This document shows, in pieces, positions 1-10,900 of a stretch of DNA of 64,000 bases. The notes below the pieces were generated by a model, which worked only from the letters and a program-made list of their open reading frames with translations, searched no databases and was not told the DNA's origin. Numbering within the stretch: the stretch's first letter is position 1; each line of letters opens with the position of its first letter. Position numbers and translations under genes: made by a program. Origin of the DNA: Cavenderia fasciculata (lineage: Eukaryota > Evosea > Eumycetozoa > Acytosteliales > Cavenderiaceae); the NCBI RefSeq assembly GCF_000203815.1, contig NW_004457624.1, positions 744,001 through 808,000 of the forward strand. The letters run 5' to 3'.

Positions 1-48
1 GATGATTGTTCAATATGTAGTTATTTGATAGATTTAAATTAATTAAAC

Positions 49-2316
49 ATGACAACAACATTATCAATATCACAATTATCAATATCAAGATCACTATCAA
101 CATTACCAAATACTATTTTATACAATATTATATCATACTTGTTGCCTGGTGATGTTGACCCTACTGTATTGATGATTAGTTATAGTGATGAAGCAAAAGT
201 TGAACGATTTCAATCACTATTCAATGCTGCGTGTCTTGGTATGACGTGCAAGAGATTAAATAGGATTGTAAGAGTAAAGTTGCCTTTAAAAGCAAGTCTA
301 TACATTCGCAATGACAAGCAAATCAACTCACTGCTGATCATGTCAAGTTTGGACAAGTCATTAGAGACTAGTTACTTTAATCGTCTTTCATTGTCATTTC
401 AACACGATCTTGATATAGACAGTGCCAAACTTGAACAAATCATTAACCATTGTCGTTTGCGCGACCATGATGGTGGTGATGACGACGATGAACAAGAACT
501 CAAAGGAAGAGTAGTATTAAAGAATTTGGATATCAACAAGGCATTGTGCAAGACACTCAAAATATGTCGTCTACCCGACGACATTGAAAGTCTAGGTATT
601 GATTCAAGTGTAGATACATCAATCATTACAGATGAGCACTTTTATCCAAAGAAATTAAAGACATGTAGGATAATTGGTTTCTCAAAGATCAACTTTCCAA
701 TACCTCTACACGTTACGGAAATGATGATTATCTTGGCAAGTTTCACAAACCCAACTCTTGATGGAGTGGTATTTGGTAGAGCACTGACCAGTCTCTGTTT
801 ATATGGTGCGGATATTCCAATCAAAAAGGGGTTGTTTCCTCTTGACGGATCACTTCGAACCGTTTCTTGCCATGCTTCTAGTCTCGAGGTTGGAGTGTTT
901 CCTCCGACTCTTAGAACACTGGATTTAGGTTATACTTTTAACCAACCTCTTTCGGTAGGATCGTTACCAGAGGGACTTGAAAACCTCACCTTTTCCTATT
1001 GTTATAGCAATACGATCGGTAAGGGTGTGTTACCCTCTACGTTAACAAACATAAAGGGTGGAGTAAACGGCGCCATGATGGAGCCAGGGTCACTCGATCT
1101 TTGTAGAAAACTCACCAAGCTAGTCGTCCTCCAATCAAATTTCCAACCCAAAGTACTACCCCCTTGGATCATCAATCTTGAAATCGGTCAAATCCATTCC
1201 GTCCCAACCAATCTAAATGATACATTACAAGTTTTAAAAACCTCTCAATCTATTACTTTACCAAATTATTTACCTCAATCGTATGTACAAAATAGACAAA
1301 CAAATGGATTATTTAATTATTTAATAAATTTTTCTTTTTCTTTTTTTTTTTTTTTTAGATTAAAGATTTTACAATTTAAAATTGATGAACTTCTACCAGG
1401 AATTATTCCACAAGAGAACCTTACGGAATTATCTATAATAGGACAAAGAATATCTTATGTGATGCCACTTGGAGAGTTGTTACCATCACATTTAAAGGTT
1501 TTGGCTTTTCCATTTCCTTCACAAAGCACACCTTTTCAAGTAACTGATATTCCACATAGTCAATTGGAAAAGCTTACATTACAAGGCGTGGGAGAACATG
1601 AGATTGCCTTTCCAGCCAATTCATTTGACAATCTTACTTTTCTCGAGATTCAGTCATTCAGACATCCGATTGGTTCACTTCCACCAAACTTGGTTCATCT
1701 TAGAATGTCTCATACCTATCCTCATCCACTACCACCTTTACCAAATTCGATAGAATCCCTTAAATTCATTACATTGGGTCAACAGTTTTACCTCAATGAT
1801 CGTCCATACACATCAGACTATAACATGTTACTTTCTCAATCGGTCAATGGAAGCGGTCTGCCACCAAGTCTATCAGTAATATCCTATACATTGCCCTGCA
1901 AAATAGGTAAAAAATCAAAGATCACTATCGTTGTCGATACGATCAACCATTACATTCCACCAACTCCCATTATCAGTGAGGACAGACCGACAAAATTTAA
2001 TCTTGATTTTATTGACTTGGTCAAGAACACTACCAAGATTATGGATCCCACTCCTGCCTACTCTAAAAATATCATATTGGTCAGACCACTCATTACAAAC
2101 GATGATCGTTCTTTAATTGACCAAGTATTCTTTTACAAAGCAGACACAAATTGTACTCTTTGCCTAAATTCAGTGACAAACGAATCCATTAGAGAAGCTC
2201 TATTGGCAGTACTCCAAGGACACACCAATACTGTAACATCTGTCATTTATGAATACTTGGATAAACATAAAAAAGATGAAGATGAAGAAGAAGAAGATTG
2301 TGGAATATTTTGGTAA
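49..2316 (+). CDS. F-box-like / FNIP leucine-rich-repeat protein
   Basis: Two exons, 49..1280 and 1359..2316. The intron has a GTATGT donor and a poly-T/AG acceptor and interrupts the repeat region. The spliced product is 729 residues. Residues about 17-80 resemble an F-box (LPNTILYNIISYLL, then a conserved CLGMTCKRLNRIV helix). The rest is an irregular array of FNIP/LRR units with the recurring pattern L-P-x-x-L-x-x-L, for example GSLPEGLENLTFSY and GVLPSTLTNI. The C-terminus is acidic (DEDEEEEDCG). In dictyostelids such proteins are thought to act as substrate adaptors of SCF ubiquitin ligases; here that is inference. An AATAAA signal lies at 2323-2328, and the gene ends tail-to-tail with the acyltransferase at 2405. 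The intron is 78 bases with no in-frame stop, so retaining it would add 26 residues without breaking the frame. Confidence 0.85.
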   Translation: MTTTLSISQLSISRSLSTLPNTILYNIISYLLPGDVDPTVLMISYSDEAKVERFQSLFNAACLGMTCKRLNRIVRVKLPLKASLYIRNDKQINSLLIMSSLDKSLETSYFNRLSLSFQHDLDIDSAKLEQIINHCRLRDHDGGDDDDEQELKGRVVLKNLDINKALCKTLKICRLPDDIESLGIDSSVDTSIITDEHFYPKKLKTCRIIGFSKINFPIPLHVTEMMIILASFTNPTLDGVVFGRALTSLCLYGADIPIKKGLFPLDGSLRTVSCHASSLEVGVFPPTLRTLDLGYTFNQPLSVGSLPEGLENLTFSYCYSNTIGKGVLPSTLTNIKGGVNGAMMEPGSLDLCRKLTKLVVLQSNFQPKVLPPWIINLEIGQIHSVPTNLNDTLQVLKTSQSITLPNYLPQSYVQNRQTNGLFNYLINFSFSFFFFFRLKILQFKIDELLPGIIPQENLTELSIIGQRISYVMPLGELLPSHLKVLAFPFPSQSTPFQVTDIPHSQLEKLTLQGVGEHEIAFPANSFDNLTFLEIQSFRHPIGSLPPNLVHLRMSHTYPHPLPPLPNSIESLKFITLGQQFYLNDRPYTSDYNMLLSQSVNGSGLPPSLSVISYTLPCKIGKKSKITIVVDTINHYIPPTPIISEDRPTKFNLDFIDLVKNTTKIMDPTPAYSKNIILVRPLITNDDRSLIDQVFFYKADTNCTLCLNSVTNESIREALLAVLQGHTNTVTSVIYEYLDKHKKDEDEEEEDCGIFW

Positions 2317-2404
2317 ACATTCAATAAAATTATTTGTATTATTATTTTTGTATTATTATTTTTATATTATTATTTGTATTATTTTATTTATATTAATTAT
2401 TTAT

Positions 2405-3549
2405 TTAATTTGATTTCTTATTATAATTAACTTTATAACCATACCAATAACCAACAAAAGAAAGTTTGTTGTGAGAATTAATTTGAGTACGACGAGCATG
2501 AACCAAATCAGCAAGACAATTCATCAGGGAATTATACCAAGATGCTGTGTCATTCTTGTCAAAGGCAGTGAAATTGGTTCGGCTGAGGTACATTGCCTCG
2601 ATTGTATTTGAAAGACGTGAAGCCAAACGGATTAAATGCAGGGTAAATGAACCAACTGAAGTGTAGATTGGGTAGAGGTTGGGATAGTGGATGCCTACAA
2701 TATGAACACCACTGGCCAATATCCAGCCATCCAACAAGTTGTTGTTTGTTTCCAAAAGACCGCTGCCATTGCTTGTGGCACCTTCGACAAACACGACAAT
2801 GGGACCGTTCCATTTGAGTGTCTTGGAAAGTCCGACCAACGATACTGCCTTTGACGATGGAATGACTTGGTAAGAGATGGCATTGGTCAATGCCTCCCAA
2901 AGAGTCATTGGTACAACGTATCCTGGTGTATTAGAGACAGAGTCGTTGGGTGGAACGGCAAAGGTAGGAGAATATCTGTATGCAAGATAGATAATGTCGA
3001 CATAACTAGTATGATTGGCGAGAATGACATCATTCAATTTAACATCGCTAAGGGATCCAGAAAGTTGACGATTCTTTGACAATGTTTCTGTATATTCATC
3101 CATTTTATTGAATCCCAATGCAATCAATACTATTCTTCCAAATACAATAGAGAAAAATCTATTCAAGAATCTTGATGCAAATCCTAATTGTACCTAAATT
3201 AGATCAAATTAATACATTGAGTTGATCTATCTAATCTATCTATACTATGTGCATACTTTTTTAAAGAGTGAATCTGAACCAACAAGTAGTAATGTGAATA
3301 CAACGATAAATGGTAATCTAATAATAAATAATGCAAATCCAATAATATTTGAAACAATTGATACTATTATATTTGTTGATTGAATCTAATGATTATGATT
3401 GATGATGAGATGAATGTAAGCAAAGAGAAGGAGAGTAAGTATCAAGGTAGGTCGATAACATATAAAGTTATAGTGACTGTATGTACCTTTGGTGGTAACA
3501 AAGGATGTATACCTGTTGGACCATCTCTCCAATTTGAGAACTTCTCCAT
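2405..3549 (-). CDS. LOA1/VPS66-like lysophospholipid acyltransferase
   Basis: Three exons on the minus strand: 3487..3549, 3257..3385 and 2405..3193, giving 326 residues. The N-terminus MEKFSNWRDGPTGIHPLLPP matches the conserved start of the yeast LOA1 (VPS66) family of lysophosphatidic acid acyltransferases. This is followed by a hydrophobic stretch (residues about 25-60) likely to anchor the protein in the ER membrane. The PlsC-family motif H-x4-D is at residues 125-130 (HTSYVD), and the glycerol-phosphate-binding motif appears as EGATSNG at about 201-207. Expected role: acyl-CoA-dependent acylation of a lysophospholipid in membrane or storage-lipid synthesis. I assigned the start from the family-specific N-terminus, which lies upstream of the main open frame and needs both introns. 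The substrate cannot be read from sequence. Confidence 0.85.
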
Positions 3550-3832
3550 TTTCTATTTCTATTTGTATATATATCTGATATTTAAACTGTAACTGTAACT
3601 ACTGTGTATTATGTAAAGTTGTTTCTCTTTTTTAATCTGAGTAATTAAAGAATGATTGTTGTTCATGATTCATCATGAAGAGATCAGATCAAAAAAAGTC
3701 AAACACTGATCAGAGGAAGGATTAATTAATTTAATTTTTAAAATATTTATTATGATTATTATTATATTATTATTGTTATTCCTTTTTTAATTGTTATTAT
3801 TAATCTAAAGCCAAGCTGACGAGAGAACATAT

Positions 3833-6011
3833 TTAGTAGGCCCTGTATAAATCCTCTGGTGACATTATATTTAAAACTTCATCGATTTGTTGCATTTGTA
3901 CGTATTCTTGAGGAGGAACTCTATTATAGAACTCTTCAATAAATTGAACATGTTTGTCTGTGATTGGGTCGCCACTGGTGGTACGGAACATGGCAGAGTC
4001 TTGTTCGGTAAACTCGGTGTAGTAGTTGTCGTAGAATTCGTGTACCATCTCTTCGAAACGTTCGCTGTTGTTTGGCATGTTTCTCAAGACAAACTCGCCA
4101 CCCTTTGGAGCAAAGTTAAAGTGATCTTCAATGACACTGTCAGTGACGTCGCTCAATGTCTTGTATCTGTAGTTTGGTGCACGACCATAGACGAGGTTGG
4201 AACGAACACCCTCCCATAGATCGGATCCCTCTTCAAACAAACAATTGGCAATCTTATATTCAAGTGATAACAAATCTCTTAAACTAATTGTTTCCTTTGC
4301 TTCTGCAACATGACGATATAATGCGTTTGTCAACTATATAATATCGAAAGAAAGAAAAGGTGTTATTAATTAATTATTCATATATTTAAGTATACTTTTG
4401 CTTTGTTTTGATTTTTCTTTACCTTTAATCCCAATGGAGAAGATTTGTTCATATTTTGAATACATCTCTTTGCCCAATCACTGTGTTGTCTTTCCTTGTG
4501 GAGAGCTTCGATGATTTCCTCGACAGTGTCCTTTGAGAAACAACGATCGATGGCTTCACGGTAGGTGGTGTAGTGGGTTGGTTGAGAGACGAGATCGTCA
4601 AACGAGTCAGAGTGTGTGTCCAAGTGGAGGAACATACGGTCTGGACGATTGGGTGGCAATTGACAGAGTGAATCTTCAATGAGTGGGATGTGGGCAGTAC
4701 GCATGTAAAAGTTGCCTACACCAGTTTGAATCAATTCACCGGCACGAAGACGACGACCAGTCAATGCAAGATACTTTCCAAGGAAACCATCCATACGAGC
4801 AAGTAATCTCATACTTCCACAATCTGGGAAATAACCAAGAGCTGCCTCTGGGAATGACATGACTGCATTCTCTGTAACTACTCTAATTCCTGAATTGGCT
4901 GTTAATGCTGCTCCAGATCCAACTAAATAAACAAAAAAGTTAAAGTTAATAAATATAAGATAACTCTCTCTTTCTTTATATGTATATAAATATATATTTG
5001 ACGAAACGTACCAGCTAAACCATCTAAAATGTTAATTTGTGGTTTTGGAGTGATTGCCAAGAGATACATAGCCTTGTAAAGCTTCTTTAAGTATTCTTGT
5101 GGGTATTCAGTGTTTCTCTTTTCAAACATGGCAACGAAATCGGTACCGGCTGATTGAATCAAACCTGGTGTCGAGGTGTGCAAACTGAAACATGAGATTC
5201 TTTCATTGATGATGACTTCCTTCAAGTACTCATCAATCAATCTCAAGGTAGTGTCGCTTAAACTGTTTAATGTCTTTCTGTCATTCAACAATGCTCTTGA
5301 AAATGTACCTCCGTATCTTGTTTGTGCAGAGATGAGTGGTGGCTAAAAGAAGTTTGTTTGTTGTTAATATCTATGTTCGATCTATCTATTGTTATTGTTG
5401 TTGACTACCTACATTATTACTTGGTAATCTTGGGTATGGAATACTGTCACCACCATGTCTTGAGAATTGAATGTTTGCTTCCTCATGATCCTTTTTGTTA
5501 AAGAGTTTATGAGCTTCACTAACACCATAATGATCTTTACTTGAAAGTGGAATACCAGTAACCTATTATTATTATATGATACAAATAATGATTGATGATT
5601 CTATTAATAATCTAATCTAGCTAATCTTCAATCCAATAGTTCATTCATTATCTGTTTCGCGAAACATACATTATCCCAATCTTCATTCAAATCGTGAATG
5701 TTACCCAACATACCAAGTTGTTGGAATGATGGAGTGTAATAAAAGTCATGTTGTTGTTGTATCTCGGCCAATTGATGTGACTTGAGGTTCTCTATCTTTT
5801 GTTCGGGAGTGATATCCTTTTCGAGTGGTGATGCAGGCTTTGGTTGAATTTTAGCAACCTTTGGCATATCCTTGAACGATACATTCTTTGATGCAGAGAA
5901 TGACTTCTTCTTGCCTCCAGAAGTAGCAGATGCAGCACTACCGCTACTGGCATATGATCTACGCAAGGTTAATTCAATAACCTTACGATTGCAACAACGT
6001 GATGTCAACAT
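3833..6011 (-). CDS. Enoyl-CoA hydratase/isomerase, HIBCH-type, mitochondrial (possible mS47)
   Basis: Five exons on the minus strand: 5670..6011, 5413..5562, 5012..5342, 4423..4922 and 3833..4333, all junctions in frame, 607 residues. The N-terminus (MLTSRCCNRKVIELTLRRSYASSG) is basic, hydroxylated and non-acidic, as in a mitochondrial targeting peptide. The crotonase core includes LLNDRKTLNSLS, an oxyanion-loop equivalent SAGTDF (AGGD in active enzymes), DGLAVGSGAAL, and the HIBCH block PEAALGYFPDCG with Glu and Asp where 3-hydroxyisobutyryl-CoA hydrolase has its catalytic pair. The protein is much longer than a typical HIBCH (about 385 residues), with extra N- and C-terminal parts. The altered AGTD loop and the length fit either valine catabolism or a HIBCH-derived mitochondrial ribosomal protein (mS47). 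I cannot decide between them. Confidence 0.8.
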
Positions 6012-6530
6012 CTCTCTCTCTCTCTCTTCTATCTCTATCTACTATCTATCTATGATGTTGATGTTGGATAAACTACTTGTACAAAAAGAGAAGTAATATA
6101 CACTAGCTGATGATGATTGATTGATAGTCGGTGCAGAGTGGTATAGGCTGAAATGATCAGATTGCTTGCTGAGCACAAACATAAAAAAAAACGAGACAAT
6201 TCGAAGTTCGTACAAAAAAAAAAAAAAAAAATATATTTTTATGTTTGTTTATTTATTTAAATATAAATATATAATTAAGAATATTTAATATTTAATATTT
6301 ATAATAATATTATTTATTTTCCCCACTCTGAGAGAATATTATCACCCAACTCCAACTCATGTTTTCATCATCTATGATTATGATTCTAATGATGATGATT
6401 TGGTTGAAGAAGACAGGATAAACGAGGAGGTGATACCTTTGGTCACTCGAGTGCACTGTGATCTCTCTCTCTCTCTCTCTCTTACTATTTCCCACCAGAA
6501 GACTTTTTCTTTTTCTTTTGCTTTTCATCT
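6012..6530. other. Intergenic region, AT-rich, no gene seen
   Basis: This 519-bp gap lies upstream of the HIBCH-like gene and downstream of the small minus-strand gene ending at 6531. It holds a CT run next to the HIBCH-like start (6011-6030), a poly-A tract at about 6214-6230, an AT-only stretch at 6230-6315 and a second CT repeat at 6464-6482. An open frame at 6310-6528 is simple-sequence and not convincing as a gene. Confidence 0.6.
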
Positions 6531-6980
6531 TTAGCTGTATTCTCCATTTACCAGCAATACGATGTACTTGAGTTTAAATTGGAATACACCACCGCCAGCG
6601 CTGACCGAGCGATTTGGTAGGCACTGAATGTGTTTGTGATAAAAGACGGCTAGGTTTTTGAAATGGATGTCTCCATGTCCAGTCTCAAACATGATAAATG
6701 TGTGTTGGTCGTGTATAAAAATGTTTCCTGAATAGGTAGTCTCATCGTCAATTGTATAGAGTTTAAAACTTTTAAAGGGTATCTTGTCCATTGTCGTCGA
6801 TGCACTACATGTCATTAGATGGCGATTCGATTCCAACAATGAGGATAAAGATTGCTGAATAGTTTGTTCTTTTTCCTCCGATGTCAAGTCAAAGGATGAT
6901 GGTGAGGAGGAATAGGAGGGGGAGGAGGGTGGAGGGGATGAAGGGTTAGGCTTTCTTGCTTTGTTTTCAAAAAATGACAT
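6531..6980 (-). CDS. Small protein of unknown function with a PIP-box-like start (weak PAC4/PSMG4 resemblance)
   Basis: If translation starts at the ATG at 6980 the product has 149 residues, beginning MSFFENKARKPNPSS, followed by a Ser/Pro-rich linker and a folded-looking region from about residue 45. The segment NIFIHDQHTFIMFET...FKNLAVFYHKH faintly recalls the proteasome assembly chaperone PAC4 (a strand, then a conserved NLAV). That is a pattern impression only. The frame stays open upstream to about 7080, and codons just ahead of the ATG complete NNDIMSFF, which resembles a PCNA-interacting (PIP) motif with Asn in place of Gln. A different frame immediately upstream (7081-7230) also looks coding, so the true N-terminus may be lost to a frameshift. 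Function not recognised. Confidence 0.4.
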   Translation of the reverse strand: MSFFENKARKPNPSSPPPSSPSYSSSPSSFDLTSEEKEQTIQQSLSSLLESNRHLMTCSASTTMDKIPFKSFKLYTIDDETTYSGNIFIHDQHTFIMFETGHGDIHFKNLAVFYHKHIQCLPNRSVSAGGGVFQFKLKYIVLLVNGEYS

Positions 6981-7161
6981 AATGTCGTTGTTGCTCGACT
7001 TATCAGGTGTTGTCAAGCGCGTGGAGCTCTTCTCTATTTCTCCTTCTCGGAACGTAAAGAAGGAGGATTTATCTACCACTTCTTTGTTAATTTTTCATCC
7101 GTTTCCGAATCAACAGAGTCGATTTCGTATACTATCTTATCGTTTCCTCCTGGTTCCACTT

Positions 7162-7740
7162 TTATGTTGGTGTTGTTATAATTATTATTATTGTTATTAT
7201 TATTATTATTATAATATTGTTGTTGAATGTTAGTGGTTGTTCGAGTTGAGTTGTCTTTGCATTTACGATTTTCTTTCTCTTTCTTGTATTATTACTTCTA
7301 TCTTGGTTCTCCTCTTCTTCTTCTTCATCATCTTTATCAAAATATGTATCCTTTGAGCTTGTTGTTGTTGTTGGTGTTGATGTAGTTGAACTCGAGCATG
7401 GTGATGGTTGTGGTGGCGTTGATATCGATGTAGATTGATTGTTTCTTGATGTTATCGAGTTCTGATGATGATGATGATGACTATGGTTGTCATTGTCATA
7501 CGTCTTTCTATTTCTCTTTTTACGTTGTTCATCCAACTCTATATCTTTGATAGTATCCTTTACAACGTCCAAACAACCCATATCAACGGTGAGATACAAG
7601 AAACATAGTATCATATGGTTGTTCAACTTGTACACATCCTTGCTAAAGTCTTCTTTACAGAGTGGACATAGTGTCCCTATTTGATAGTTCTTGTTAACTC
7701 TTGATAGAGTTAATCTTTCTTCCATATGCATTGATGGCAT
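7162..7740 (-). pseudogene. Truncated, inverted copy of an array A first exon (A0)
   Basis: The minus strand from the ATG at 7725 encodes the array A exon 1 module: MEERLTLSRVNKNYQIG, the finger TLCPLC...LNNHMILCF, then the DVVKDTIKDIELDEQ helix, a His/Ser/Thr-rich linker and TRKRKKI. The first ~200 bases match unit A1 (7967 onward) at all but about one position, but in the opposite orientation. After KRKKI the sequence leaves the family: there is no NHYF splice junction and no FNIP/LRR exon 2 or cap exon 3, and the frame runs into ATT repeats. It is therefore an isolated N-terminal module. It could still make a ~190-residue zinc-finger peptide. Two further ATGs lie just upstream (7740, 7731). 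Confidence 0.7.
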
Positions 7741-7966
7741 GTTATTAAATGATTGTTAAATTCTAAAGAGGATTAAAAAATACAATTAATATCAGTTTGA
7801 AAAGAGAGGATAATAATCAAAGATAGATTACAGTATTTATAATATTAAAATTTAAATCAACAAAAATAATTATTAATTTTATTTTGTATTTTTGGTGGAT
7901 AGGGAAGCTAGCTCACATTTATAGAAATTAACATTTCTTTTTAATAACTGCTTTGGTTAAACTCTC
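7741..7966. promoter_or_regulatory. Divergent spacer between inverted copy A0 and array unit A1
   Basis: This AT-rich spacer of 226 bp separates two head-to-head, nearly identical exon 1 copies. It must hold the promoter of the A1-A2 gene and, if A0 is transcribed, of A0 too. I recognise no specific binding site. Confidence 0.35.
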
Positions 7967-10900
7967 ATGGAAGAAAGATTAACTCTATCAAGAGTTAACA
8001 AGAACTATCAAATAGGGACACTATGTCCTCTCTGTAAAGAAGACTTTAGCAAGGATGTGTACAAGTTGAACAACCATATGATACTATGTTTCTTGTATCT
8101 CACCGTTGATATGGGTTGTTTGGACGTTGTAAAGGATACTATCAAAGATATAGAGTTGGATGAACAACAATTTAAAAAGAGAAATAGAGAGACGTACGAC
8201 AATGATCATGAGAGCTCGACAACATCACCAATTACATCATCACCATCCTCATCAATTACAACAAGCTTGAACGATTCATGCATTGACAACGATAAAGAAG
8301 AAGAAGATAATGACTATCATAAAGATAATAATAAGACAACAACAAGAAAGAGAAAGAAGATTGAAAATGGCCATGGGTCTTCATACTCGACAACACCAAC
8401 AACAACAACACCGACATTATCATCATCATCAAATCATTATTGTATGTTATAATATTTTTTGTATCTTTTATGACTCGATTTGTATACTAATGATTATTAT
8501 GATTATGATTTATATATTTGTATAGTTAAAGATTTATTATTTAGAGCATTGCTCATACCTATATTACATCGCGAAGATTATAACGAAAGTGTAATGAATT
8601 TATTGATGACTTGTAAGGATGCTATGAAATGGAAGGATACTGTCGTATTCCCAAGATTACCTTCTATTGATACGATAGAATCTTACAAGAATAATGGAAG
8701 AATCAATCAACTACCTCGACGATACAACAGAGTCTATATCAAGAGTGATAGAGATCTAGATTATTTCAAAAAGAATGTGGATGGTCTAATCAATCATCAT
8801 TGTCAAAAACTAAACTATGAAATTACTGATCCGATACCAGCTGGATTGATACCAGACCACTTTACAAAGATTAGAGCCAAAGGAACGATAGTAGTTGGAT
8901 CAATTCCACCATTTACAACTCACCTCTTACTTATTGCGACCACAGCACATCAAGAGGTCTATAAAGAACTGTTCCCCGATACATTAGAGGTGCTCCATTT
9001 ACATAATGGAGTTATTGGAGAACACTCAAACATCGACGATCTTTTACCACACAATTTAAGGATACTTGATGTCACATCCAATTTGGTGTATCCCTACCTC
9101 TTTAAACTCAAGAACTTACATTCTCTCGCCTTAAGGAAAATTCAACAAGTCGCCGACCCTGCCGGACATATAGATATTCGCGTTGGATCTATCCCAAATA
9201 CAATTGCGCATTTGTTCATTCACGGTAGTTGCGTCGAGAGTGGGTACATTCTTCCATCGAGTGTCACATTCCTCGCACTTGACATCACTAAAAACTCATT
9301 TCGATGTATTCCTCCCTCTGTCAAGTTCCTCTATGCCATATGTAGAGAACCCACAACACTCTTGGAGGGATCGATTCCTTCATCAGTCACAACTCTCCAT
9401 TTGAATGGTAAATTCGGGCTGCGTTCAGGGAGCATCCCACAGTCAGTCAACACCTTGGCACTCATTGGACTCGAAGTCTCTCCACCCATGCACACCATTC
9501 CGGATAGCATTTCAACGCTCTCTGTCAACGGATTAAAGTGCGAATTTGATGGTAGCCAATACCCAAACAACATAAAGTATTTTAGTATATATGGAGTGTT
9601 CAATTTAAACAAACTCAAATCAACTATTCCACCATCAACCAAGTATTTTGACTTTCAAGCCACCCATACCGATACTATATCAATCGTTAAATTAAATGCC
9701 AATGATATTCCAAATGGAGTTACTCATATTAGATTGGGTAAGTTGTAATACGAAGCTTATCAACCAATGAAATATGTCCAATAAGATACACACAAGCTAG
9801 ATTATAATTTATTTATATTTAAATATTTTCATCAATGACAATTTAGGCCCTGGATTTGTTAATCAATCATTAGTTCCAGGATTTATTCCAGACAATTGTG
9901 AGTATTTGGAATTACCTTGCAACTATGACAGAGCACCACTTTGGTGGGCCGTACCCAAACAATTGAAAACTGTCATTTGTAATCCGTTATGTTCGAGGAT
10001 TAGCCAAAGCATTCCATCTATCAAACAATTACCTCAAAATTATCCTCATCAAGGAGGTATCGATTATTCCCCTATTGCATTCACTAATATGACTTACGCA
10101 AAACACTGGAAAATGGAGATTGTAAATGGGCCTTCGTACTCTACTACTACAACAACAACAACAACTACAATGACACTATCATCATTATCATCAAATCATT
10201 ATTGTAAGATATAGATATAATATTATTTTATTGCTAGATGTATACTAATTATTATTATTATTATGACTATTAGTTAAAGATTCATTATTTAGAATATCGA
10301 TGATATCGATATTACATCGTGAAGATGATAATCAAAGTGTCATGAATTTATTGATGACTTGTAAAGATGCTATGAAATGGAAAGATATTGTTGTATTCCC
10401 AAGATTACCTTCTATTAACACGATAGAATCGTACAAGAATAATGGAAGAATCAATCAACTACCTCGACGATACAACAGAGTCTATATCAAAAGTGATAGA
10501 GATAAAGACTATTTCAAAAAGAATGTAGATGGTTTAATCAATCATCATTGTCAAAAACTAAACTATGAAATTACTGATCCGATACCAGCTGGATTGATAC
10601 CAGACCACTTTACAAAGATTAGAGCCAAAGGACAGATACAAGATGGATCAATACCACCATTTACAACTCACCTCTATCTTGAGACCACAAATCAACAAGA
10701 GATCTATAAAGAACTCTTCCCCGATACATTAGAGGTACTCACGATTACAAATGGAGTCATTGGTGAACGCTCAAACATCGACGATCTTTTACCACACAAT
10801 TTAAGGGTACTTGATGTCACATCCAATTGTGTGCATCCCTACCTCTTTAACCTCAAGAAATTATATTATCTCATCTTGAGAAGGAAAGTTCCACAAGCCG

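Noticed and set aside
6310-6528. Minus-strand frame MKSKRKRK... as a second exon of the small gene
   Set aside because: It is mostly CT-repeat translation and the gene at 6531 has its own stop with no convincing splice sites.
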